The notes beneath the pieces are model-generated. The model was not told the DNA's origin and ran no database searches. It saw only the letters and a list, made by a program, of their open reading frames with translations. A stretch of DNA of 25,358 nt from Robiginitomaculum sp. GTDB taxonomy: Bacteria; Pseudomonadota; Alphaproteobacteria; Caulobacterales; Maricaulaceae. How positions within the stretch are numbered: position 1 is the first letter of the stretch; every line of letters starts with the position of its first letter. Position numbers and translations under genes: made by a program. Below, one piece after another: positions 16,109-24,061 of this stretch. The stretch spans positions 1 through 25,358 of the forward strand of contig JAKIUV010000038.1 of NCBI GenBank assembly GCA_021647375.1. Reading direction: 5' to 3'.

Positions 16109-17586
16109 TTTTCACGTTTTATGCGCGGGAATATTAGGGCGGCTCGCAAGCCCGGCCTATCACTGTTTTCGCCGCCTGGACCGTCCGAAAGTTCGAATTC
16201 TGCCTGATGTAAATCCGCGACCGCATCAACTAACGCCAAACCTAGACCACTGCCAGGAGCCGTGCGGCTAGCCTCCAAACGAACAAACCGCTCTTTGACC
16301 CGGTCCCGATCTTTTGGCCGAATACCCTGCCCCGTATCCGTAATGGATATTTCGACCCGGCCCGAGCTAATTTTGCGCAAACGCAGAGTAATTGCCCCGC
16401 CGCGCGGCGTATACTTAATGGCGTTTTCAACCAGATTGGATACGGCTTGAGACAACAAACCACGGTCAGCCCGAATAGTATGCTTGCCTTCAATCTCCAA
16501 AGCAAATTTCAAGCCCGCATCCTCACAGGACGGCTCATAAAGCTCTGCAATATCTTCAAGGACAAGGCTCGGATCCAAAGGCACCAGTATTTCGCGGCGC
16601 TCTCCGGCTTCCAGCCGGGCGATACGCAACACGCCCTCAAACGTCCGCAGCAACTCACCCGCATCATCCGAAGCTTTATACAAAGCCTCTCTAGCAACTT
16701 CATCTTTTACTTCCGAGCCAGCCGTTTCCAAGCGTGTATGCAACCGCGTCAAAGGCGAGCGCAAATCATGGGCGATACTGTCCCCAGCATAGCGCATTGC
16801 GGTCATCAATGTATCAATATGATCGAGCATAGAGTTGAGATGCTCAGCCAAAACATCCAACTCGTCACCGCTTTCATTGCGCGGTACGCGGCGCTTTAGA
16901 TCGCCTGCTCGTACATCTGTTGCCAGTTTATTAAACGCGCCGATACGCCGTGCAAACCGCCGCGACATATATATGCCTGAAATCAAACCCAGAGAAATCG
17001 CTAATGCCATAGATATTAACAAAGCACGCGTAACTTTCTCACCCGCTGCCATAATGTTTTCCACATCCTTGCCGATAAATAATTTTGTCCCGGAGGGTAA
17101 AAACTCTTTTAGCCGACCTCTGGCTCTTCTTATGGTTTTCACGCCGTCCTCAGACGTAGCGGCAACATAGTCAAATTCCCTCGAATTGTTGTTCTTTAAG
17201 CCCGGAATCTTTTTCCAAAACGGCGTCTTTTCAGGGTCGGCGAAAAACCTTTTTGCAGGTAAGTTTCCGCCGCCGTAAGCATTGCCTTTCTCATCGTAAA
17301 ATTCGAATAAATAAAATGTATTATTATCAAAGTCACTCGCGCCTTTTGGTGCCGCCCGGCCAAAAATAATCTGGTTTAAAAAACTTGGCCCCTGTGTTTC
17401 ATAAATTTGGGTAAGCTCTTCAATTTCCAACTCCATCGCTTTGTCAACGCGGTTTAAATCTGAAACCACTGTGGCAAAATAAATATAGCCAAGCACGATG
17501 AGCGAGGACATAGCAAATAGCCCAGCCGCTATCATCGACAGACGAAAGACCGTGTTTTTATACAGACGTTTTAAGGGCGCGAGCAT
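16105..17586 (-). CDS. Sensor histidine kinase with HAMP domain
   Basis: This inner-membrane kinase (493 residues) probably partners the regulator just upstream. Membrane segments are at about 15-40 and 186-206, with a periplasmic sensor region of about 145 residues between them. HAMP follows at about 207-260. The HisKA domain has H273 in SIAHDLRSPLTRL. The ATPase domain carries LVENAIKYTPRGG, DTGQGI and GSGLGLALV. The sensor region has no domain I know. The gene begins 23 bases after the regulator stop and its TGA overlaps the glnE ATG. Its place after htrA and the regulator suggests a periplasmic or envelope stress signal, but this is inferred from neighbours only. Confidence 0.92.
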   Translation of the reverse strand: MLAPLKRLYKNTVFRLSMIAAGLFAMSSLIVLGYIYFATVVSDLNRVDKAMELEIEELTQIYETQGPSFLNQIIFGRAAPKGASDFDNNTFYLFEFYDEKGNAYGGGNLPAKRFFADPEKTPFWKKIPGLKNNNSREFDYVAATSEDGVKTIRRARGRLKEFLPSGTKLFIGKDVENIMAAGEKVTRALLISMALAISLGLISGIYMSRRFARRIGAFNKLATDVRAGDLKRRVPRNESGDELDVLAEHLNSMLDHIDTLMTAMRYAGDSIAHDLRSPLTRLHTRLETAGSEVKDEVAREALYKASDDAGELLRTFEGVLRIARLEAGERREILVPLDPSLVLEDIAELYEPSCEDAGLKFALEIEGKHTIRADRGLLSQAVSNLVENAIKYTPRGGAITLRLRKISSGRVEISITDTGQGIRPKDRDRVKERFVRLEASRTAPGSGLGLALVDAVADLHQAEFELSDGPGGENSDRPGLRAALIFPRIKREK

Positions 17587-17609
17587 AATACCGTTTTCGC
17601 GCAGGTTTA

Positions 17610-18281
17610 TTAAACCTGCAAGCGATATCCTGCACCGCGCACCGTATGAAGCATAGGCGCATCGAATTCTTTGTCGATTTTAGCCCGTAGGCGCGAAATA
17701 TGCACATCAATTACATTGGTTTGGGGGTCAAAGTGGTAGTCCCACACCTTTTCCAGAAGCATGGTGCGGGTAACAACCTTGCCTGCATGGCGCATCAAAC
17801 ATTCTAGCAGGCGAAATTCCCGTGGCTGCAGCAATATTTTTTGGTCGCCGCGTTTGACCGTCCGTGCCAGCAAATCCATTTCTAGGTCACCTGTTTTTAA
17901 TTTCGTCACCGCCGCCGTGGGGTCAGAACGTCTGCCCATTGCCTCAACTCGTGCCAATAATTCGGCAAATGAATAGGGTTTTGCTAGGTAATCATCACCG
18001 CCTGCCCGCAAGCCTTCAACCTTTTGATCAACTTCGCCCAGCGCCGATAAAATCAATACGGGTGTCTTATCACCGTCCGCACGAAGCTCTTTGAGCAAGG
18101 AAAGACCGTCGCGTTTTGGCAACATCCGGTCCAGCACAAGCGCATCATAATCCGCTGCCTTAGCCATTTCCAAACCAAGTTCACCATCGCCGGCAAGGTC
18201 AACAACATGACCTTCTTCCATCAATCCCTTACGGACATATTCCGCCGCGACTTCGTCGTCTTCCACCACCAATATACGCAT
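17610..18281 (-). CDS. OmpR-family response regulator
   Basis: This is a 223-residue DNA-binding regulator. The receiver domain has the acidic pair D8/D9, phospho-acceptor D51 (LVLDRMLP), S79 and K101. The winged-helix output domain (about 125-223) has LQPREFRLLECLM and the terminal HTVRGAGYRL signature. The start ATG 18281 has AAAGGA upstream in an A-rich leader. It lies 35 bases after the htrA gene and 23 bases before the kinase gene that must be its partner. Its operon could include htrA as both neighbour and target, but no binding site was identified. The paralogue at 21961-22647 is clearly different. Confidence 0.95.
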   Translation of the reverse strand: MRILVVEDDEVAAEYVRKGLMEEGHVVDLAGDGELGLEMAKAADYDALVLDRMLPKRDGLSLLKELRADGDKTPVLILSALGEVDQKVEGLRAGGDDYLAKPYSFAELLARVEAMGRRSDPTAAVTKLKTGDLEMDLLARTVKRGDQKILLQPREFRLLECLMRHAGKVVTRTMLLEKVWDYHFDPQTNVIDVHISRLRAKIDKEFDAPMLHTVRGAGYRLQV

Positions 18282-18316
18282 ATTATTTTCCTTTTTTTTG
18301 CCTTGGTTTAAATTGT

Positions 18317-19750
18317 TTAATTCAGAGAAATTGAAGTATAGTGTTCACTGGCATTGAGTGTTCGGATTTTAACCACAAGAGAGCGCTGCCCTTTTTCTTG
18401 GGCTTTGCGAACCAGTTCGCCAAATGCCCGGACGCTAGCCACAGGCTTGCCGTCGGCTTCGAGAATAACCATGCCGGATTTTATGCCCTTGCGTGCCGCA
18501 TTACTACCAAGAGCTACCGAGTCGACATAAACACCGACTTGATCAACCCGCATGCCAATACTTTCGCGAAATGTAGCGCCGAGGTCAACCAAAGAGAGGC
18601 CGGTATTATACATTGAATTGGCCTTGGGCGCAGCTGGCGCGGCCGCGCTAGGCGCAACGGCTCCGCCCGTATTGCCTGTCGCTATCGTTAGCTTGTCTTT
18701 ATTGTCAGGCCGCTCGGCTATATTAACCCTGACACCGCCCGGAATAATTGTATCACCCCGCTCAATTTCGAAAATGGCAATGTCGCCTGCCCGTAATTTA
18801 CCAATAGCGCGGGTAGCTTCCACAGCATTGCGCACGACCGTATTGTTAATCCGCAAAATAACGTCTTCGACTTGTAATCCAGATATCTCGGCGGGCGTAC
18901 CCGCACCAATAGAATTAATGGTCGCCCCCCCTTTATAGACGGCTCCGTTTTGCGTGTATTCCGCTTCGCGCAGTGCGGCACCCAAAAACCCACGTTTGAC
19001 CTTACCGTATTTAATTATATCCGCCACGATTTCTTCCGCCAGCGTATGTGGCACGGCAAATGCAATGCCAACACTGGCACCTGTAGGCGAGAATATTGCT
19101 GAATTTACGCCAATAACCTCACCTTTAAAATTGAATAAAGGCCCGCCGGAATTCCCCCGGTTAACCGTTGCATCGGTTTGTAAATAATCAACATAAGAAC
19201 CAGACTCCACACGTTTGCGTAAAGTCGCGGAGATAATACCGACACTGGACGATTGACCGATACCAAACGGATTCCCAATGGCCAGCACCCAATCACCAAT
19301 GCGCACCTCCGGCCCGTGGTAAAATCCGACATAATCAAAATTACGCTTTGCCTGAATTTGTATGACCGCAATATCTGTCTCGTGGTCTGTACCAATGATT
19401 TTAGCCTCAAACTCTTCACCGTTGGCAAAATCGACGGTGATTTTATCACCGCCCTCGATAACATGAAAATTGGTAACGATTTTTCCATCAGATGTGACAA
19501 TAAAGCCTGAGCCTTGCCCCTCGGTCGCATCCTCTCTCGGGCGGTTCGCCGCATAACCTCCCGTTATCACGCGAATATTTACCACCGCTGGCGAAACGTG
19601 CTCAATTAAATCCGCCAAAGACTTTGGCAATCCTTGTTCATTGGGCATGCCGAGCGGCTTGGCGCTGCTACTGATCGGGACAGCAATAACCATCACCGCA
19701 ACACCGAGCAGAGTAATAACGGGTTTAAGAGTTTTGTAAAACACAGACAT
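18317..19750 (-). CDS. degP: HtrA/DegP-type periplasmic serine protease
   Basis: This is a periplasmic protease/chaperone for misfolded envelope proteins (477 residues). A signal peptide or anchor occupies about 1-30. The trypsin-like domain has the triad H96 (TNFHVIEGG), D126 (DHETDIAVIQ) and S201 (NRGNSGGPL). Two PDZ domains follow at about 255-345 and 385-470, joined by an Ala/Pro-rich linker. The ATG at 19750 gives a proper signal peptide, with AAAGGA 10 bases upstream. A strong AGGAGG (19840-19845) lies further up, 11 bases before an in-frame GTG at 19828; that longer form would add 26 residues with three Cys ahead of the signal peptide. The regulator, kinase and glnE genes follow downstream. 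Confidence 0.93.
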   Translation of the reverse strand: MSVFYKTLKPVITLLGVAVMVIAVPISSSAKPLGMPNEQGLPKSLADLIEHVSPAVVNIRVITGGYAANRPREDATEGQGSGFIVTSDGKIVTNFHVIEGGDKITVDFANGEEFEAKIIGTDHETDIAVIQIQAKRNFDYVGFYHGPEVRIGDWVLAIGNPFGIGQSSSVGIISATLRKRVESGSYVDYLQTDATVNRGNSGGPLFNFKGEVIGVNSAIFSPTGASVGIAFAVPHTLAEEIVADIIKYGKVKRGFLGAALREAEYTQNGAVYKGGATINSIGAGTPAEISGLQVEDVILRINNTVVRNAVEATRAIGKLRAGDIAIFEIERGDTIIPGGVRVNIAERPDNKDKLTIATGNTGGAVAPSAAAPAAPKANSMYNTGLSLVDLGATFRESIGMRVDQVGVYVDSVALGSNAARKGIKSGMVILEADGKPVASVRAFGELVRKAQEKGQRSLVVKIRTLNASEHYTSISLN

Positions 19751-19773
19751 AACGCCAGAATCCTTTCCAAAGC

Positions 19774-19793
19774 AAAGTGCGCCAATGCACTTT
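19774..19793 (-). promoter_or_regulatory. Inverted repeat in the degP leader
   Basis: AAAGTGC (19774-19780) and GCACTTT (19787-19793) form a perfect 7-bp inverted repeat with a 6-base centre, 23 bases before ATG 19750. It may be an operator or an RNA stem that controls degP. It also falls inside the optional N-terminal extension that begins at GTG 19828. Confidence 0.35.
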
Positions 19794-19898
19794 ACGTCAA
19801 CCTTGCCAAAACATGACAAAACAGTCACGATTAAGGCAGCCTCCTAATTATGAACACTGAACTGCAAATATATGCTTAACGGGAGGTAAGGATTTTTA

Positions 19899-20519
19899 CT
19901 ATCTAGCCACTAAATTTCGCGCAAAAATCAGCAAATAATTGTCACGGGGCATATTGATTGTCTTTTCAAGCCGAAAGCCATTTTCAAAGAACAACTTTTC
20001 TACATCTACCAATTCCCGCACACCCCAAGTGGGGTTTCGTTGTTTCAAGTTTTGTGCAAAGTCTAAATTAGAGCGGGCGCTATCATCCCCCATCAAAAAA
20101 GGGCCGTAGAGGAAGAGTTTTTCGCCAGAGTTGAGCAATGCCCTTGCGCCCTTGGCCAAGCCCATTGCAGCCGCCCAAGGTGCAATATGGATCATATTTG
20201 CACAATAAACATTAGTGATAGACGCAATGCCTTGCCACCAGCCATCTTGTGTTACGTCCAATCGGAACGGCATTATCAATTGCACCGAATTATCACGAGC
20301 ATAGGCTGCTTGGCTGTCGTGTGCATCCATATCAATATCAGAGTACTGCCAAATAATATCAGGCCGCAAAGCCGTAAAATATGCTCCGTGCTGACCTGTC
20401 CCAGATGCAATCTCCAAGACATGTGCATTTGGTGGTAAAAATTTCTCCAACTGCGCTCCAATCGGTGCCTGATTGCGCTCCGCAGATGGCGCATTTCGTT
20501 TCTCGGAATAAGCTTTCAT
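19899..20519 (-). CDS. DUF938 SAM-dependent methyltransferase
   Basis: The 206-residue protein fits the DUF938 family: an N-terminal SAERNQAPI segment, the S-adenosylmethionine loop VLEIASGTGQHGAYF at about 34-48, then WQYSDID, MIHIAPW and LFLYGPF. These proteins have a methyltransferase fold, but substrates are not established. It is cytoplasmic, with no signal or membrane segment. The start ATG 20519 lies one base after the stop of the FeuQ-like kinase gene, with GGGGGT overlapping the end of that gene as ribosome site, so the two are translated from one transcript. A gap of 148 bases separates its stop from degP. Confidence 0.9.
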   Translation of the reverse strand: MKAYSEKRNAPSAERNQAPIGAQLEKFLPPNAHVLEIASGTGQHGAYFTALRPDIIWQYSDIDMDAHDSQAAYARDNSVQLIMPFRLDVTQDGWWQGIASITNVYCANMIHIAPWAAAMGLAKGARALLNSGEKLFLYGPFLMGDDSARSNLDFAQNLKQRNPTWGVRELVDVEKLFFENGFRLEKTINMPRDNYLLIFARNLVAR

Positions 20520-20520
20520 A

Positions 20521-21951
20521 TTACCCCCGAACCATCGGAATAACCAGTACTGCCCTTAACCCACCCAATGGCGATTTATCCAGTGTTAGGGATCCATTAT
20601 ACGCCTTGGCGAGATCGTTGACTATGGAAAGGCCGAAGCCGGTACCAGGTGTGGTTTCGTCGAGACGTGTGCCGCGTTTTAGGACATTTTCGTATTGGTC
20701 TGCCGCCATGCCGGAGCCGTCATCGTCTATGGTTATGCGGACTTTTGCGGTTTCTCCAGTATCAGTTTCGACCACGACATTGATCTTAGCATTTGTCCAT
20801 TTGCATGCGTTATCCAGTAGGTTTCCAACCATTTCTTCAAGGTCTCGTTTCTCGCCGCGAAACATCAACCTCTCTTCAATATCCAGCTCAAAGTCCAAAT
20901 CTTTGTCGCGGTATATGCGCCCAAGTGTCCGCACAAGAGAATTTACCGTATCGGCAACAGGTGTCTTTTCGCCGATACTTTGCCCGCGAGCCGCCGCACG
21001 AGCGCGGCGCAAATGATGGTCGACCTGTTTGTTCATTATACCCGTTTGTTTTGTCACAATATTGGCCAATTTGGATTTTTTCCCGTCCGCTTCGTTCATG
21101 AGAACCGCCAAGGGTGTCTTGAGTGCATGGGCAAGGTTAGCCACATGGGTGCGGGCATATTCGACTACATCACGGTTATGACCGATGAGGGAATTAAGTT
21201 CGTCCGCCAGCGGTTTAATCTCCTTCGGATAGCGCCCCTTAACCGCCTTGGCGCGACCCTCTCGAATATCCACAACACGGTCGCGCAGCTCAAACAGCGG
21301 TGCTAGCCCCAGGCGAACTTGCATATAAATAGCCAAGGTAAGTCCCATAGCCAGCACGGTCAGTAACCCCAACGCTATCAAGGAAAATTGACGCACGGCC
21401 TGCCGCGCAGGCCTACGGTCAGCGGCGGCGACTATCACCAAATTTTGGTCGTTGAATATCACTGATTGAGCTGCAAGGCTAAGCGGTTCATTGTCCGGGC
21501 CGATTGAAAAAGCGCGGATGACTTCGCCTTGTTTTGCGCGAATATTATCGGCGTCTTTTGTGGCGAGCTTGAGAGTAGAGTCAGACAGAGATAGGGAGCT
21601 TATGATTGGTACCAAAATCCCGTCATCTTGTAATTCTCCAACCATCCAGTATCGCCCTGATAAAGCTAGCTGGTAGCGAGCGTCTATGGGCTGGTTAGCC
21701 AAGATAATTCTTGCGTCCGCAGTTTCCGATAAAGGGTCATCTTCAATATTCGCTACCAAGGCTTGAATAGTATTGACCAAAGGATCGTTGAAATTTTTAT
21801 AAGTCGATGCCTGGTAAAACCAAATCAGCGAGAACGCTGTAAACAACAAAGCAGGCACAACCCACATAGCTGCACTACGCACCAAACGCCAAACAAGCGA
21901 ACGGCCTTGCTCTGTGCTACCGTCTTCAGGATGTTCAGGAACGCCCTCCAC
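20521..21951 (-). CDS. FeuQ/PhoQ-like sensor histidine kinase
   Basis: This inner-membrane kinase of 476 residues has a first membrane segment at about 28-47, a periplasmic sensor to about 188, a second segment at about 189-210 and then a HAMP-like linker. The phospho-acceptor is H275 in HVANLAHALKTPLAVL, the sequence style of the rhizobial FeuQ and enterobacterial PhoQ kinases. The ATPase domain has NLLDNACKW, DDDGSGM and GTGFGLSIV. The start is GTG 21951, with TAGGCGG just before it; no nearer ATG exists before residue 29. The gap to the regulator gene is 9 bases. With the PepSY protein upstream it forms a three-gene sensory unit. The signal is unknown. Confidence 0.9.
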   Translation of the reverse strand: MEGVPEHPEDGSTEQGRSLVWRLVRSAAMWVVPALLFTAFSLIWFYQASTYKNFNDPLVNTIQALVANIEDDPLSETADARIILANQPIDARYQLALSGRYWMVGELQDDGILVPIISSLSLSDSTLKLATKDADNIRAKQGEVIRAFSIGPDNEPLSLAAQSVIFNDQNLVIVAAADRRPARQAVRQFSLIALGLLTVLAMGLTLAIYMQVRLGLAPLFELRDRVVDIREGRAKAVKGRYPKEIKPLADELNSLIGHNRDVVEYARTHVANLAHALKTPLAVLMNEADGKKSKLANIVTKQTGIMNKQVDHHLRRARAAARGQSIGEKTPVADTVNSLVRTLGRIYRDKDLDFELDIEERLMFRGEKRDLEEMVGNLLDNACKWTNAKINVVVETDTGETAKVRITIDDDGSGMAADQYENVLKRGTRLDETTPGTGFGLSIVNDLAKAYNGSLTLDKSPLGGLRAVLVIPMVRG

Positions 21952-21960
21952 GGTAGCCGC

Positions 21961-22647
21961 CTAAGTTTTTTCCCCGCCAGAATCCTCCTCAGGATCAACA
22001 AGACGGTAACCAAGTCCGCGCACAGTTTCGATACGATTGACACCAATTTTGCGGCGCAAACGTCCGATAAATACTTCAATGGTATTGGAATCCCGGTCAA
22101 AATCCTGGTCATAGATATGCTCAACCAATTCGGTGCGCGAGATCACTTTATCCACATGCATAGCCATATAGGACAATAAGCGGAACTCATGTGATGTTAG
22201 TTTGATCGGAGATCCGTCAACAAATGCTCGGCCCGCACGATTATCGACCGTCAGCCCGCCAATATCTATGGTGTCCGTGGTATGACCAGCGGCGCGGCGC
22301 ACCAGTGCCCGCAGGCGCGCCAGTAATTCTTCGGTATGGAACGGCTTGGTCAGATAATCATCTGCGCCTGCGTCAAATCCGGCGACCTTCTCGCTCCACT
22401 GGTCGCGAGCGGTAAGGATAAGCACAGGAAAATCTTTGCCATCGGCACGCCATTTTTGTAAAATACTGATACCGTCAATCACGGGCAGGCCAAGATCAAG
22501 GACGACCGCATCATAAGGCTCGGTATCGCCGAGAAAATGCCCTTCCTCACCGTCCGTGGCCTTATCAACCGCATAGCCCGCATCTCCAAGGGCTTCGGAA
22601 AGTTGGCGACCCAAATCCGGATCATCTTCGACTATAAGTATACGCAT
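21961..22647 (-). CDS. FeuP/PhoP-like OmpR-family response regulator
   Basis: The 228-residue regulator has receiver residues D8/D9, D51 (AVVLDLGLP), T79 and K101. The winged-helix domain has LTSHEFRLLSYM and ends with ETVRGLGYRLVDPEED. The segment GEEGHFLGDTEPYDAVVLD resembles alphaproteobacterial FeuP, a regulator linked to envelope and periplasmic glucan functions in rhizobia; the exact role here is unknown. The start ATG 22647 is preceded by GGGAGA (22652-22657). It stands between the PepSY gene (22-base gap) and its kinase (9-base gap). It may regulate its own operon through the repeats at 23057-23083, which is an inference. Confidence 0.92.
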   Translation of the reverse strand: MRILIVEDDPDLGRQLSEALGDAGYAVDKATDGEEGHFLGDTEPYDAVVLDLGLPVIDGISILQKWRADGKDFPVLILTARDQWSEKVAGFDAGADDYLTKPFHTEELLARLRALVRRAAGHTTDTIDIGGLTVDNRAGRAFVDGSPIKLTSHEFRLLSYMAMHVDKVISRTELVEHIYDQDFDRDSNTIEVFIGRLRRKIGVNRIETVRGLGYRLVDPEEDSGGEKT

Positions 22648-22669
22648 GATATTCTCCCATTACTCGGAG

Positions 22670-23032
22670 CTAGTTTTTCACCTGTCCGGTGTAGGCGTCA
22701 ACATAAACATCGACGATTCGGCCATTTTTTTGCAAACGTACCCGATAAGTAGCCTGATTGACCAATTGAACATTGACAAATTTGGCACCACGATGTTGTC
22801 TCATAGCTGCGGCCTTAGCACGACTAGCAGAAATTTTGCGTTGTGGTCGGCGCTGCTGGGCATAAAGGGCTTCAATCCTGTTCTGCCCCTGTATTTTCCA
22901 GCCCTGCTGCACATTTAAGATATATGACATATCAGGAGCATCTTGCGCAGAACTAGCCGCCGCAGTGCCTGCTGGCAATGCGAGTGTAGCCACGACAAGG
23001 CCTAAAATGATATGTCTATTCAATTTCATCAT
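22670..23032 (-). CDS. Exported PepSY-like protein
   Basis: The protein is 120 residues from the tandem ATG pair at 23032/23029. A signal peptide (KLNRHIILGLVVATLALPAGTAAA) is followed by a short basic region (RRPQRKISASRAKAAAMRQ). A PepSY-type end follows: YRVRLQKNGRIVDVYVDAYTGQVKN, five residues over the writing limit only if joined, so read it as YRVRLQKNGRIVDVYV then DAYTGQVKN. PepSY domains are small periplasmic modules often thought to bind or inhibit other proteins. It precedes the regulator and kinase genes in the same direction, so it may act as an accessory sensor or modulator of that kinase. A weak AGAG stands ahead of the ATG pair. The longer reading from 23065 has no support. Confidence 0.82.
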   Translation of the reverse strand: MMKLNRHIILGLVVATLALPAGTAAASSAQDAPDMSYILNVQQGWKIQGQNRIEALYAQQRRPQRKISASRAKAAAMRQHRGAKFVNVQLVNQATYRVRLQKNGRIVDVYVDAYTGQVKN

Positions 23033-23056
23033 TGTGTCTCTATAGACAACCATCTG

Positions 23057-23083
23057 TGAATACAATCTGAATACGATATTCAG
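23057..23083 (-). promoter_or_regulatory. Direct-repeat/palindrome operator candidate before the PepSY-regulator-kinase genes
   Basis: On the plus strand TGAATA occurs at 23057-23062 and 23068-23073, separated by exactly 5 bases (11-base period), as in PhoP-type boxes of OmpR-family regulators, which are half-sites of 6 bases with 5-base spacing. The second copy is also one arm of a perfect palindrome, CTGAATA-CGA-TATTCAG (23067-23083). It fills the 51-base gap between the J-protein stop and the PepSY start, the right place for autoregulation. No regulator is proven. Confidence 0.4.
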
Positions 23084-24010
23084 CTATGTAGTGGATATAT
23101 TCATATTTGAGCGCGGATCCGGCTGATCTTCCCATGATTCGAGGCAGTTTTTCAGATCATCGCCCATCTTTTCTGGCAAGATAATCATTAACCGTACCAG
23201 TAAATCACCATTTTTCACGCCCTTGCCCTTAAGGCGCAGGGTTTTTCCGGAACTAGAACCTGGTTTGATATTTAAACTGATATTGCCCTTGGGGGTCGGG
23301 ACGGTAACCTTGCCGCCAAGCACTGCTTCTTGCAAAGTAATCGGTAAGTCCAGGCGTAAATTATTGCCATCACGGCGCAAATATTTGTGTTTTTTGACAG
23401 ATATTTTGATCTTTGCATCGCCAGCAGGCCCACCGTTAACGCCCGCTTGCCCCTTGCCACGCAGGCGCAAAGTCGCGCCATCACTGGTGCCTTCGGGTAT
23501 TTTGATTTTAAGCTGCTTACCATCACTCATCAGGATTTGTTTGACCGCGCCTGCGACAGCATCGGGCAGGGAAATTGTCAGGGAATATCTTATATCCTCA
23601 CCCTTTTGAGGGCGTGGTGGTGGGCGCCGAAACTGCTGCTGGCCACCCATTTGTCCGCCCCCCATTTGCATCCCGAACAATGATGCAAACAAGTCGCTCA
23701 TATCGCCGCCCATTTGCGCACCGGACGCCGTGCGGTAACCGCCACCGCCCATACCGCCGCCTTGGCCGGCAAATGGGTTCTGCTGTTGCCCCGATGCATC
23801 AATGCCACCGCTATCGTATTGCGCACGCAAATCTTTATCGGACAGCAAAGTATAAGCCGCCGACATTTCCTTAAAGCGCTCAGCCGCCTTGGCATTATCC
23901 GGATTTTTATCCGGGTGCCATTTTTTAGCCAACGCACGGTAGGCTTTCTTTATTTCTTTATCGCTAGCGCTCTTGCTCACGCCCAGCAGTTTATAAGGGT
24001 CTTTAGCCAC
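23084..24010 (-). CDS. DnaJ-family co-chaperone without zinc finger (CbpA-like)
   Basis: This cytoplasmic J-protein (308 residues) would stimulate DnaK ATPase and deliver substrates. The J domain (about 1-70) has the HPD tripeptide at 32-34 (KKWHPDKN). A Gly/Gln/Met-rich linker (about 75-140) follows, with GGQMGGQQQF-type repeats. Two C-terminal beta domains (about 150-300) follow, with DAVAGAVKQI and LQEAVLGGKVTVPTPKG. The four CxxCxGxG zinc motifs of true DnaJ are absent, so it is type B, like CbpA. The start is GTG 24010, with AAAGGAG 6 bases upstream. It lies 51 bases upstream of the PepSY gene and may read through into it. Symbol left blank because several names are used for such proteins. 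Confidence 0.93.
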   Translation of the reverse strand: MAKDPYKLLGVSKSASDKEIKKAYRALAKKWHPDKNPDNAKAAERFKEMSAAYTLLSDKDLRAQYDSGGIDASGQQQNPFAGQGGGMGGGGYRTASGAQMGGDMSDLFASLFGMQMGGGQMGGQQQFRRPPPRPQKGEDIRYSLTISLPDAVAGAVKQILMSDGKQLKIKIPEGTSDGATLRLRGKGQAGVNGGPAGDAKIKISVKKHKYLRRDGNNLRLDLPITLQEAVLGGKVTVPTPKGNISLNIKPGSSSGKTLRLKGKGVKNGDLLVRLMIILPEKMGDDLKNCLESWEDQPDPRSNMNISTT

Positions 24011-24061
24011 GCAGGTCTCCTTTGTGACTAATGTAAGGAGCGTAGGCTAAACCGCAAGCAC

